This document shows positions 1-8,204 of a DNA stretch of 57,135 nucleotides, in pieces. The position numbers and the translations under genes are program-made. The DNA is from Oceanospirillaceae bacterium (GTDB lineage Bacteria; Pseudomonadota; Gammaproteobacteria; Pseudomonadales; Balneatricaceae), in assembly GCA_024640955.1 (NCBI GenBank), contig JAHEDZ010000019.1, positions 1 through 57,135 on the forward strand. Reading direction: 5' to 3'. A model generated the notes under the pieces. That model was not told where the DNA came from and did not search any database. It saw only the letters and a list, made by a program, of their open reading frames with translations. Numbering within the stretch: position 1 is the stretch's first letter; each line of letters opens with the position of its first letter.

Positions 1-510
1 ACGCGACACCGTAACGGGCTGACGGGCCAAAATATCGCTGAGCCGCGCTCCAGAGAGGGGGTTACTCTGCTTCTGCTCACTCACTGCGCGGTTTAACTGT
101 TCGCGGTTATCCACCTCCACGAAGAGTGCGAAACTCTCGTAGCGATCCGAGAGATCGGTAAAAATCTCTTCGGGGATGAAGTAGATAAGTGAATCCTCGA
201 TAGCTCGTGAGGGCAGGCGAATCTTGTTGGACATTAGCAGTCCAAGCTGTCCAAAAACATCCCCCTCACTAAGGCGGTTGTAGAGTTCGCCATTTCGACG
301 GTATATCTCTACCGAGCCCGTGCGAACAACACAGAGCTCACGGATCTCATCACCAAAACGGAAAATATCGGAACCAGCACGGTAGTAACTAATCTCAAGA
401 TTGCTTGCAAGACGCTGTAACTCTTGCGGCGGTAGCTGGTCGAAGGGCTGAAAGCGCCGTAGAAACTCCGCAATTTCAAAATGCTCTGCTTCAATGGGCG
501 CCCTTAGCAA
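1..510 (-). CDS. Cyclic nucleotide-binding / DUF294-type signalling protein, N-terminal part (runs off the left edge)
   Basis: The minus-strand frame reads as a cyclic-nucleotide-binding (cNMP) domain. A leader with FLRRFQPFDQLP is followed by the beta-roll motifs RTGSVEIYRR and GDVFGQLGLLM, and then by the start of what is probably a CBS domain (ARLSDILARQPVTVS). This order is that of the DUF294 putative nucleotidyltransferase family (cNMP, CBS pair, nucleotidyltransferase); only the first ~170 residues lie in the window. No ATG is available in frame before a stop inside gbcB, so TTG at 510 is the most likely start, which is weak evidence. It sits 17 bp downstream of gbcB on the same strand. 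Ligand and cellular role cannot be told from this fragment, and a link to betaine metabolism is not implied. Confidence 0.6.
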   Translation of the reverse strand, partial: MLRAPIEAEHFEIAEFLRRFQPFDQLPPQELQRLASNLEISYYRAGSDIFRFGDEIRELCVVRTGSVEIYRRNGELYNRLSEGDVFGQLGLLMSNKIRLPSRAIEDSLIYFIPEEIFTDLSDRYESFALFVEVDNREQLNRAVSEQKQSNPLSGARLSDILARQPVTVSR

Positions 511-527
511 AGAGAGGGGTGCGGCGG

Positions 528-1655
528 TTAGAAATCTACCACCACATCAGATTCGGCAACGGTACAACAAGAGAGAACGTAGCCTTCAGCAACGTCTTCA
601 TCAGTGATGCCGCCGTTGTGTTCCATTGTAGTCTGCCCCTCTTTAATCATCACCTTACAGGTACCACAGATACCCATACCGCAAGCTTTAGGAATATGCA
701 GACCCAACTGCGAAGCCGCCGAGTGCAGTGTTTCACCCGGAGCTATCTGAATGCTCTTGCCTGAGGCATCGAAAGAGATTGAAAGCAGATCTTCGCGCGG
801 GATCGCCTCAGCCTCTTCAACCGCCACTTCCGCATCCAGCACGGCCTGCTCTTCGATGGTTTCAGGCGTCGAACCGAAGGACTCTTCGTGGTAGCGGGAC
901 ATATCAAAGCCCTGCTCTTCCAACAGTTTGCGCACCGCATTCATATAAGGGGTCGGACCACAACAGAACACCTCTCGTTCGAGGAAGTCAGGAGCGATCA
1001 TCTCCAGCTTGGTGAGATCCAGGAATCCGCGGTACCCGTGCCAAGCCTGGCCAGACCCCTGGCGCTCACAGATCAGGTGAAGCTGAAAATTCGCCACGCG
1101 TGACGACATGTTGTCCAGTTCACGATGGAAAATGATATCCGAGGGCGTACGTGCGCTGTGAACGAAGACCATATCGGTATCCATGTTGGTATCGTAAGCC
1201 CATCGCGCCATCGACATAACCGGCGTGATACCTACGCCGCCTGAAAGAAACAGTACTTTCTCTGCCGGGAAATCGATGGAGTTAAACTGACCAACAGGAC
1301 CATGCACCGCTAGCATCGCACCCTCTTCGAGGTTGTCGTGCAGCCAGTTAGATACCTGCCCACCCGGCACGCGCTTAACGGTGATAGAGAAGCTGTAAGG
1401 AACTGAAGGTGAGCTGGAGATAGTGTACGAGCGGAATACCTGTTCACCCTCGATCTCAAGCTCCAAAGTAACGAACTGTCCGGGCTTGAAGAAGAACATC
1501 ACCGGCTTCTCAGCCATAAAGCAGTAGGTTTTAACGTCCCAGGTCTCCTGAATCGCCTTTACACAGCGAACCACATGGCGCCCGTTGGCCCAAGTCTGGG
1601 TGGTGACCGGAGCAAAAGAGTCGGTATTGGTTACAGTTAGATTTGAGCTTGCCAT
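528..1655 (-). CDS. gbcB: Glycine betaine monooxygenase reductase subunit GbcB
   Basis: 375-residue NAD(P)H:ferredoxin-type reductase that passes electrons to the Rieske oxygenase GbcA for demethylation of glycine betaine to dimethylglycine plus formaldehyde. Domains in order: FAD-binding barrel with RSYTIS at 75-80; NAD-binding domain with GGVGITPVMS at 139-148; C-terminal plant-type [2Fe-2S] ferredoxin domain with Cys325, Cys330, Cys333 and a CC pair at 363-364. Length and the FNR-then-ferredoxin order match GbcB of Pseudomonas. It is divergent from gbcA across a 339-bp intergenic region, as expected for the two halves of one enzyme under a shared regulator. The assignment as GbcB rather than another Rieske reductase rests on the neighbour. 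Confidence 0.9.
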   Translation of the reverse strand: MASSNLTVTNTDSFAPVTTQTWANGRHVVRCVKAIQETWDVKTYCFMAEKPVMFFFKPGQFVTLELEIEGEQVFRSYTISSSPSVPYSFSITVKRVPGGQVSNWLHDNLEEGAMLAVHGPVGQFNSIDFPAEKVLFLSGGVGITPVMSMARWAYDTNMDTDMVFVHSARTPSDIIFHRELDNMSSRVANFQLHLICERQGSGQAWHGYRGFLDLTKLEMIAPDFLEREVFCCGPTPYMNAVRKLLEEQGFDMSRYHEESFGSTPETIEEQAVLDAEVAVEEAEAIPREDLLSISFDASGKSIQIAPGETLHSAASQLGLHIPKACGMGICGTCKVMIKEGQTTMEHNGGITDEDVAEGYVLSCCTVAESDVVVDF

Positions 1656-1994
1656 AACGGGTATTCCTGGTTAATTGATCACGCACGCGAGGCCTTAAGC
1701 CCTGCGCTCAGTGGGTGCATTTTCAGTTCATCGAACATAGCGCATTTATCTATTCGCGACAAAGATATGTCTAAACCCCCCACCCCCACGTGAAACCATG
1801 TATCAAGGGTCTAAAACAATATATATTCGTGTCGTGATCAGAACATTTTTTGCAACTGATCAGGCGCAGGATGCACCTCAGACTAACCCATAGGAAATCT
1901 AGGGGTTATGCGGCCGCAAAATGGCCCCTGTCGCAAAGGGAGAGTCGCTTGATGACTCTCAGGGAAACTACTGATTTGTTGAGACGTTCAAACC
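1656..1994. promoter_or_regulatory. Divergent gbcB/gbcA control region
   Basis: This 339-bp non-coding stretch separates two divergent genes and must hold both promoters. It contains three copies of the hexamer RCGACA in either orientation: GCGACA at 1756-1761, TGTCGT at 1830-1835 and TGTCGC at 1929-1934. The first copy is part of an inverted repeat GACA-N6-TGTC at 1758-1771. A second inverted repeat pairs TGATCAG (1835-1841) with CTGATCA (1856-1862), and each arm contains the self-palindromic TGATCA. The same hexamer recurs upstream of the dimethylglycine operon and of glyA, so it is a candidate operator for a shared activator such as GbdR. That link is inference. Confidence 0.45.
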
Positions 1995-3266
1995 ATGAAT
2001 CAGAATGATCTGCTCAATGCCACTTGCTCCTCTGTTGAGCAGGCACGCGATGAGATGTCCAAGCTCCTAACTGAGCGTAACCCGGACTACTCACTACCAC
2101 AGCCGTTGTACAACGACCCTTTCATGTTCCGTACTGATATGGAAGAGATCTTCGAGAAGGAGTGGTTGTTTGTCGGTATGACCAGCGAAATCCCCACGAA
2201 AGGTGAGTACTTCACTGTGGAGATTGGTAAAAACCCCGTTCTGATTGTTCGTGGTGCCGATGGCGCGGTTAACGCCTTCCACAACAGCTGCCGCCACCGT
2301 GGCTCACGCGTATGTACGGCGCACCGAGGAAAAGCGGCAAACTTGGTTTGCCCATACCACCAGTGGACCTATGACACCTCGGGCAAGCTGCTGTTTGCCG
2401 GCACTGAGATGGCCCCAGAGTTTGACCTCAAAGACCACGGCCTGAAAAAAGCACACTGCAAAACAGCCGGTGGCTTCATCTTTATCTGTCTGGGCGAAGA
2501 GGCACCAGACGACGGTTTCTACGACTTCCTGGAGACACTAGAAACCTACATGGAACCGTACGACGTTGAGAACACCAAGCTCGCGTGCGAGTCCAACATG
2601 TACGAGAAGGCCAACTGGAAGCTGGTATTGGAGAACAACCGTGAGTGTTACCACTGTAACGGTAGCCACCCGGAACTGCTGAACTCGCTACTAGAGTGGG
2701 ACGACACCAACGACCCGCGCGCACCGCAGAGCTTCCTTGACCACTACGCACGCCAAGCGGCAGCCTGGGACGCAGAAGGCATCCCTCACGAACACAAGAG
2801 CTACGGTGTAGGCAAGCGTAACCGTATCGTTCGTATGCCCCTCAAAGAGGGCGTCGATGTTATGACAATCGACGGCGGCAAGGCCTGTGAGAAGCTACTG
2901 GGACGCGTGAAGAATCGTCAGCTGGGCTCCATGCGCATTCTGCACCTGCCTAACTCTTGGAACCACATGATGAGCGACCACTTCATCGTCTTCCGCGTGA
3001 TCCCGATCTCTGCGCAGGAGTCGATGGTGACGACCAAATGGTTTGTGAACAAAGATGCGGTAGAGGGCGTGGATTACGATGTTGATCGACTGCGTCAGGT
3101 TTGGGATGCAACCAACGACCAGGATCGCATCCTTGGAGAAGAGAACCAGCGTGGCATCAACTCGGTTGCCTACAAGCCGGGCCCCTACTCCAAAACGTAC
3201 GAGTTTGGCGTTATCAACTTCCTTGAGTGGTACAGCGAGACCGCTAAGAAAAACTTGGCGAAGTGA
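1995..3266 (+). CDS. gbcA: Glycine betaine monooxygenase, Rieske oxygenase subunit GbcA
   Basis: 423-residue Rieske non-haem iron oxygenase that oxidatively demethylates glycine betaine to dimethylglycine, using electrons from GbcB. The [2Fe-2S] Rieske ligands are visible as Cys99-x-His101 and Cys119-x2-His122 (CPYHQWTY). The mononuclear iron site is in NNRECYHCNGSHPE, with His220 and His225 as ligands and Glu217 as the probable bridge between subunits. The long central and C-terminal segments (for example MRILHLPNSWNH and ENQRGINS) match what I recall of Pseudomonas GbcA closely. Stachydrine demethylase (Stc2-type) is the nearest alternative. The surrounding dgc, sox and gbdR genes favour betaine. 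Confidence 0.93.
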   Translation: MNQNDLLNATCSSVEQARDEMSKLLTERNPDYSLPQPLYNDPFMFRTDMEEIFEKEWLFVGMTSEIPTKGEYFTVEIGKNPVLIVRGADGAVNAFHNSCRHRGSRVCTAHRGKAANLVCPYHQWTYDTSGKLLFAGTEMAPEFDLKDHGLKKAHCKTAGGFIFICLGEEAPDDGFYDFLETLETYMEPYDVENTKLACESNMYEKANWKLVLENNRECYHCNGSHPELLNSLLEWDDTNDPRAPQSFLDHYARQAAAWDAEGIPHEHKSYGVGKRNRIVRMPLKEGVDVMTIDGGKACEKLLGRVKNRQLGSMRILHLPNSWNHMMSDHFIVFRVIPISAQESMVTTKWFVNKDAVEGVDYDVDRLRQVWDATNDQDRILGEENQRGINSVAYKPGPYSKTYEFGVINFLEWYSETAKKNLAK

Positions 3267-3294
3267 GTTGCTCTCGCGCTAAGTTTTGAACCAA

Positions 3295-3322
3295 AAAGGG
3301 AAGTCTAAGTACTTCCCTTTAT
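3295..3322 (+). terminator. Rho-independent terminator after gbcA
   Basis: A perfect 10-bp stem, AAAGGGAAGT (3295-3304) against ACTTCCCTTT (3311-3320) with a 6-nt loop, lies 28 bp after the gbcA stop. It is followed by a short T-rich tail. It separates gbcA from the next demethylase gene, which therefore probably has its own promoter or relies on read-through. Confidence 0.7.
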
Positions 3323-3374
3323 TGTGCAGACTACAAACCGATAAATAAGAATAATAATGGGGAGCTTGATCACA

Positions 3375-5405
3375 ATGGATCCAATACTCCAACCCTACAA
3401 GCTGAAGCACCTTGAGCTTCGAAATCGTATTGTAACAACCTCACACGAGCCCGCTTACCCTGAAGATGGTATGCCCAAGAGTCGCTATATCGCTTACCAC
3501 GCAGAGCGCGCTCGGGGTGGTATCGGCATGACCATGACAGCAGGCTCTGCCGCGGTCTCTAAAGACAGCCCCCCGGCCTTCAGTAACTTGCTGGTTTATC
3601 GTGACGAGGTTGTACCGCATATACGCAACCTAACGGATGCTGTGCATGAGCATGGCGCTGCCATCATGATTCAGCTCACACACCTGGGGCGGCGCACACG
3701 CTGGGATACCGGAGACTGGCTCCCAGTGGTCTCCCCCTCACACAAACGTGAGCCTGCCCACAGAGCTTTCCCCAAAAAGCTCGAGGATTGGGATATCCAG
3801 CGCATTATCAATGACTATGCCGATGCCGCCGAACGCATGCAGGCGGGCGGTATGGATGGGATTGAGCTAGAGGCCTACGGCCACCTCATGGACCAATTCT
3901 GGTCTCCCCTCACCAACACGCTGGACACGCCCTACGGCGGTAACCTGCAACAACGGCTCAAGTTCACTCTGGATGTACTGAGCGCCATTCGCACACGCGT
4001 AGGCCCCGACTTTATTGTGGGGCTACGCTACACCGCCGATGAGTTGATGAAGCGAGGACTTACCCAAGAGGATGGGCTTGAGATATCACAGATTCTCAAA
4101 GCGAGCGGCCAGGTCGACTTTCTCAACATCATTCGTGGCCATATAGATACTGATGCAGCACTCACCGATGTGATTCCAATTCAGGGCATGCGCAATAACC
4201 CCCATCTAGACTTTGCAGGCGAAATTCGCGCGGCGACAGGAATGACCACGATACACGCGGCGAAGATCCCGGACCTCGCAACAGCCCGCTATGCCATCGC
4301 CGAAGGCAAACTCGATCTGGTTGGCATGACACGCGCACACATGGCCGACCCACACATTATCCGAAAGCTCATGGAGGGGCGCGAAGAGCAGATCCGCCCC
4401 TGTGTGGGAGCAAATTACTGCCTGGACCGAATCTATCAGGGAGGTGCAGCCTTCTGCATCCACAACCCGTCGACCGGTCGCGAAGAGCACCAGCCACACC
4501 TGATTGAGCCGGCACGCGAGACGCGCCACGTAGTAATAGTGGGCGCTGGCCCCGCAGGCCTTGAGGCGGCTCGTGTCGCGGCCGAACGAGGACATCGAGT
4601 GAGAGTTTTCGAGGCGGGCAACAGTGCGGGTGGCCAGGTCGCTTTGACGGCTCGAAGCGAACTGCGCCGCGAGATGCAGTCGATCATCGAATGGCGGCTA
4701 GCCGAATGTGAGCGCCTCGGCGTTGAAATTAGCTACAACACCTGGGCAGAAGCTGACGATGTAATAAATGAGAATCCTGATGTTGTCGTCATCGCTACCG
4801 GCGGTTATCCACAGACAGAGATACTCGAGAGTGGTAACGAGCACCTCAGCTCATGCTGGGACGTTATCGCGGGCGACACCAAACCAGCCAAGCGTGTTCT
4901 AGTATTCGATGACGCCGGTGATCATGTCGGGCTACAAGCTGCAGAGATTCTGGCCAAAACTGGAGCCGAGGTTGAGATAATGACGCCGGATCGCAGCTTT
5001 GCACCGGAAGTGATGGGGATGAATCTGGTCCCCTACATGCGCAGCCTGCAGGGGCTAAACACTCGCTTTACCGTCACTTACCGTCTGCTGAGCGTTGAAA
5101 AACAGAGCGACGGTCTGCATGCGCGTATCGGCAGTGACTATGGCTTTGTTGAGCGAGTTGAGGTGTACGATCAGATACTGGTAAACCACGGTACCTTGCC
5201 GATGGATGAGCTCTACTTTGAGCTCAAACCGCTTTCGAGTAACCTCGGTGAAGTCGATTACGATCAGCTGATCAACTCGCGCCCGCAGACGCTAAACAAA
5301 AATACCGAGGGAGCCTTTCAGCTCTACCGAATCGGCGATGCGGTTGCTTCGCGCAACACTCACGCCGCAATCTACGACGCCCTGCGACTCATGCGCGAGA
5401 TCTAA
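3375..5405 (+). CDS. Second DgcA-like NADH:flavin oxidoreductase (N-methyl amino acid demethylase, possibly N-methylproline demethylase)
   Basis: 676-residue trimethylamine-dehydrogenase-family protein: an old-yellow-enzyme TIM barrel with FMN (N-terminal ~340 residues, including QLTHLGRRTRW), an iron-sulphur cysteine segment with CVGANYC followed 11 residues later by another Cys, then a dinucleotide-binding domain (VVIVGAGPAGLEAARVA). It is a clear paralogue of the DgcA encoded at 21026-23089, with the same length and domain order. ATG 3375 is preferred over ATG 3357 because GGGGAG lies nine bases upstream and the family starts there. Position beside gbcA suggests a demethylase for a betaine-derived secondary or tertiary amine. 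Relatives annotated as N-methylproline demethylase make proline betaine a reasonable guess. No electron-transfer partner of its own is adjacent. Confidence 0.75.
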   Translation: MDPILQPYKLKHLELRNRIVTTSHEPAYPEDGMPKSRYIAYHAERARGGIGMTMTAGSAAVSKDSPPAFSNLLVYRDEVVPHIRNLTDAVHEHGAAIMIQLTHLGRRTRWDTGDWLPVVSPSHKREPAHRAFPKKLEDWDIQRIINDYADAAERMQAGGMDGIELEAYGHLMDQFWSPLTNTLDTPYGGNLQQRLKFTLDVLSAIRTRVGPDFIVGLRYTADELMKRGLTQEDGLEISQILKASGQVDFLNIIRGHIDTDAALTDVIPIQGMRNNPHLDFAGEIRAATGMTTIHAAKIPDLATARYAIAEGKLDLVGMTRAHMADPHIIRKLMEGREEQIRPCVGANYCLDRIYQGGAAFCIHNPSTGREEHQPHLIEPARETRHVVIVGAGPAGLEAARVAAERGHRVRVFEAGNSAGGQVALTARSELRREMQSIIEWRLAECERLGVEISYNTWAEADDVINENPDVVVIATGGYPQTEILESGNEHLSSCWDVIAGDTKPAKRVLVFDDAGDHVGLQAAEILAKTGAEVEIMTPDRSFAPEVMGMNLVPYMRSLQGLNTRFTVTYRLLSVEKQSDGLHARIGSDYGFVERVEVYDQILVNHGTLPMDELYFELKPLSSNLGEVDYDQLINSRPQTLNKNTEGAFQLYRIGDAVASRNTHAAIYDALRLMREI

Positions 5406-5407
5406 TA

Positions 5408-5432
5408 TGTGGGAGAGTTATTCGGCGTATCC
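5408..5432 (+). repeat. REP-like repeat, single copy
   Basis: TGTGGGAGAGTTATTCGGCG sits directly after the preceding stop codon. It shares the head TGTRGGAGRGTTATTCGGCG with the repeat at 38027-38065. Extragenic palindromes beginning TGTGGGAG are typical of REP elements in Pseudomonas-like gammaproteobacteria. Confidence 0.45.
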
Positions 5433-5460
5433 CTACTAACGCTGGGTTACTGGAACGAGC

Positions 5461-6384
5461 TTAATCGAGCTCATCCATCAACCACTCCCGAAAGTCGCGG
5501 GCGATTGCTCGCTCGCGACCTGCGCCTGCACTGACCAGGTAATAGGCCTCACTGCAGGCCAAGCTTGTATCACTCAAACACACCAGCTTCCCTTCGTTGA
5601 GCTCAGATTGAAGCAATGCCTCCGACCCGAGCAGGTAGCCACCGCCGGCGATCGCCGTTTCGAGGGTAAGCAGGCCATTGCCAAACTGCAGCAACCGGAA
5701 CTGCCCAAGGTCATCAAACCGTTGCTCTGCAAACCAGCGTTTCCAACCGCAAAGCTCCTCAAAACGCTCGAGCGTGCGGTCACACAGGAGTGGTAGAGCC
5801 GCATCAAACAGCGGTTCCTTAGCGTCGGTCAGCAGTTCAGGCTTTGCCATGGGAACCAGATTTAGGTTCATCAGACAGTGGGGCTCTACATCCTCGTAAT
5901 CGCCGTAGCCAAGCCTCACCGAAACGTCGATACCCGCACGTTTAAGCTGCGATACGCCGAATCCGCAATTGCGCGCGGGATCTACCGAGTGCAGGCTGGC
6001 CTGCAGACGAACTTCAGCCTCGGGATAGCGGCTGTAGAAACGGTGCAGACGCGGAACAATCCATTTGGTTGCGAATAGAGGCTCTGCACACACAGTGATT
6101 ACATTGCGCTCATCGGCATAGAGTCGAATTTTATCAACCGCATCAGCAATCACCTGAAACCCCTCGTGCAACTCAGGTAGCGCAGCCCGAGCAGCAGGAG
6201 TAAGACTGACCCGCCGGTGGTGCCTGACAAACAGCTCAACGCCGAGATAATCTTCAAGCGCTTTAACCTGATGGCTGATTGCAGCGGGAGTCACATTCAA
6301 CTCTTTAGCCGCCTGCGCAAAGCTCTTGGTTCTGGCTGCTACCTCAAAATATGAGAGTGCTATGAGTGGAGGGAGACGTGACAT
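5461..6384 (-). CDS. LysR-family transcriptional regulator, GcvA-like
   Basis: 307 residues. The N-terminal winged helix-turn-helix (about residues 8-65) reads ALSYFEVAARTKSFAQAAKE followed by NVTPAAISHQVKALEDYLGV, the signature of the GcvA/AmpR subgroup of LysR proteins. A periplasmic-binding-fold effector domain follows. It lies convergent to the DgcA-like gene and upstream of the minus-strand acyl-CoA ligase block, but separated from that block's start by the whole ligase and crotonase genes, so its target cannot be read from position alone. Many GcvA-like regulators control amino acid, betaine or DMSP genes. A role in controlling the 3375-5405 gene or itself is possible. Confidence 0.8.
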   Translation of the reverse strand: MSRLPPLIALSYFEVAARTKSFAQAAKELNVTPAAISHQVKALEDYLGVELFVRHHRRVSLTPAARAALPELHEGFQVIADAVDKIRLYADERNVITVCAEPLFATKWIVPRLHRFYSRYPEAEVRLQASLHSVDPARNCGFGVSQLKRAGIDVSVRLGYGDYEDVEPHCLMNLNLVPMAKPELLTDAKEPLFDAALPLLCDRTLERFEELCGWKRWFAEQRFDDLGQFRLLQFGNGLLTLETAIAGGGYLLGSEALLQSELNEGKLVCLSDTSLACSEAYYLVSAGAGRERAIARDFREWLMDELD

Positions 6385-6447
6385 TCAGGTACTCAATCAG
6401 AAACCGTTAACGGGAGTCTGCTGGCTAGCCAGAGTGGCCACCAGCGT

Positions 6448-6477
6448 CTGCGTCACTATAGCAAAATAGTGACGCAG
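6448..6477. other. Perfect 12-bp inverted repeat between the ligase and lysR genes
   Basis: CTGCGTCACTAT (6448-6459) and its exact reverse complement (6466-6477) enclose a 6-nt loop. There is no run of T on either strand, so it is not a textbook intrinsic terminator. It lies 25 bp after the acyl-CoA ligase stop and could be an RNA-stabilising hairpin, an extragenic palindrome or a protein-binding site. Confidence 0.5.
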
Positions 6478-6501
6478 AGGCTGGCTTTACCCCGATGCTA
6501 A

Positions 6502-8157
6502 TTAACTCGCAACAGCCGCGACAGCAGCCGCGCTGTTGAGTCTTTGACGCAGTAGGAATTTCTGTATCTTTCCAGTAGAGGTGGTCGGTAAGGCTTCGAA
6601 AATAATCTTTTTCGGCGCCTTGAAGCGACTCATGTTTGCGCGGCAGTAGTCGATCAGCTGCTGTTCGGTCAGCGCAGAACCGGCCCGAAGCTGAACAAAC
6701 GCAGCGGGGACCTCACCCCACTTCTCATCTGCTAAGGGCACAACAGCCGCAAGCTCCACCTCAGGATGACGCTGAATCAAATCCTCAACCTCAAGCGATG
6801 AGATGTTCTCACCGCCTGAGATAATCACATCTTTCGAGCGATCAGAGATCTTCAGGTAGCCATCGGCGTGCAGCACTGCCAAATCTCCGGTATGGAACCA
6901 GCCGCCCTCAAACGCCTCAGCCGTTGCTGACTCATTGCGTAAGTAGCCTTTCATTAAGATGTTGCCGCGGAACATGATTTCACCCACGGTTTTACCGTCA
7001 GCAGGCACTGGCTCCAAAGTATTAGGGTCCAGTACCGCCACCTCTTCCTGCATAGGATAAGCCACACCCTGACGGCCATTCAGCGCAACGCGCTCATCGA
7101 GTGTGCAATCAGTCCACTCAGGCTGTTTTACACAGACGGTGGCTGGCCCGTAGGTTTCGGTTAGCCCGTAAACGTGAGTCAGTTCAATACCCAGGCGCTC
7201 AACCTTCTCCAAAACTACTGCAGGAGGTGCTGCACCAGCGATGAGTCCGCGAATCTTGTGGCCGAACTCCACATCAGACTTCAGTGCAGCCTCAGCAATC
7301 ATAGAGTGAACGATCGGCGCACCGCAGTAGTGCGAAATCTGATGCTCTGCTATTAACTCGAGAATCAGCTCAGGATCGACCTTGCGTAGACAGACACTGA
7401 TACCGCCAACGGCCGCAAGTGTCCAGGGAAAACACCAGCCGTTGCAGTGGAACATTGGCAAGGTCCAGAGGTAAACCACCGGCCCTGCCAACTCCCATGA
7501 GAGCACATTACTAACTGCGTTGAGGTAGGCGCCGCGGTGGTGCGTAACGACCCCTTTAGGATTTCCGGTGGTACCCGAGGTGTAACCCAAGGCAATCGCA
7601 TCCCACTCATCCAGAGGCGGAAAACAGGGCGCTGGCTCACTCACCTGCTGCAGCAACGTTTCGTACATCAGCTCACCGATCATCTGCTCACCCTGCTGGG
7701 TGGTATCACTGACGTTGATGACGGTAGGGCGCTCGTTATCCATGCGCTCCAGTGCTGCCGTGACGACCGGGTAGTACTCTGGGTCTACCAGCAGCAGTTT
7801 CGAGCGGCTGTGAGATAGGATGAACGCCACAGCCTCTGCATCCAGACGCACATTAATCGCGTTGATCACCGCACCCGCCATTGGGATGCCGAAGTGTGAT
7901 TCGCACATCGCAGGGACGTTTGGCAGCATCACCGCGACCGAATCGCCACGCCCCACGTCAAACTGCTGGAGTACTGCAGCGAGGCGGCAACTGCGCTCAT
8001 AAAGCTGCGCCCAGGTGTATCTCTGATCTCCATAGATAACGGCCGTACGGAGCGGATAAACCTTGGCGGCACGCTTGATAAAACTCAGTGGTGAGAGCGC
8101 AACAGAATTCGCCTCATTCTTCTCAAGCGCCTGATTGAACTGACAAAGCTCGGTCAT
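6502..8157 (-). CDS. AMP-forming acyl-CoA ligase (DmdB-like / medium-chain type)
   Basis: 551-residue ANL-superfamily enzyme that activates a carboxylic acid to its CoA thioester with ATP. Motifs in order: GYTSGTTGNPKGVV (P-loop-like AMP site), YGLTETYG, GDLAVLHADGYLKISDRSKD with the hinge, and PTTSTGKIQKFLL with the catalytic lysine near the C-terminus. The start at 8157 is chosen because AAGGAA lies about six bases upstream; a longer frame to 8226 would overlap the upstream crotonase gene. General sequence style fits the branch containing the 3-methylmercaptopropionyl-CoA ligase DmdB. That substrate is plausible given the DmdA-like gene at 12.7 kb, but the branch also has many fatty-acid ligases. 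No acyl-CoA dehydrogenase is nearby. Confidence 0.85.
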   Translation of the reverse strand: MTELCQFNQALEKNEANSVALSPLSFIKRAAKVYPLRTAVIYGDQRYTWAQLYERSCRLAAVLQQFDVGRGDSVAVMLPNVPAMCESHFGIPMAGAVINAINVRLDAEAVAFILSHSRSKLLLVDPEYYPVVTAALERMDNERPTVINVSDTTQQGEQMIGELMYETLLQQVSEPAPCFPPLDEWDAIALGYTSGTTGNPKGVVTHHRGAYLNAVSNVLSWELAGPVVYLWTLPMFHCNGWCFPWTLAAVGGISVCLRKVDPELILELIAEHQISHYCGAPIVHSMIAEAALKSDVEFGHKIRGLIAGAAPPAVVLEKVERLGIELTHVYGLTETYGPATVCVKQPEWTDCTLDERVALNGRQGVAYPMQEEVAVLDPNTLEPVPADGKTVGEIMFRGNILMKGYLRNESATAEAFEGGWFHTGDLAVLHADGYLKISDRSKDVIISGGENISSLEVEDLIQRHPEVELAAVVPLADEKWGEVPAAFVQLRAGSALTEQQLIDYCRANMSRFKAPKKIIFEALPTTSTGKIQKFLLRQRLNSAAAVAAVAS

Positions 8158-8204
8158 AAAGGGTTCCTTCGCATTAGTGATGCATAAGTGAAGATCTTTG
8201 GGTA

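Noticed and set aside
3375-5405. Trimethylamine dehydrogenase
   Set aside because: The covalent-flavin Cys region and the fourth cluster Cys of that enzyme are absent, while similarity to the adjacent DgcA is strong.
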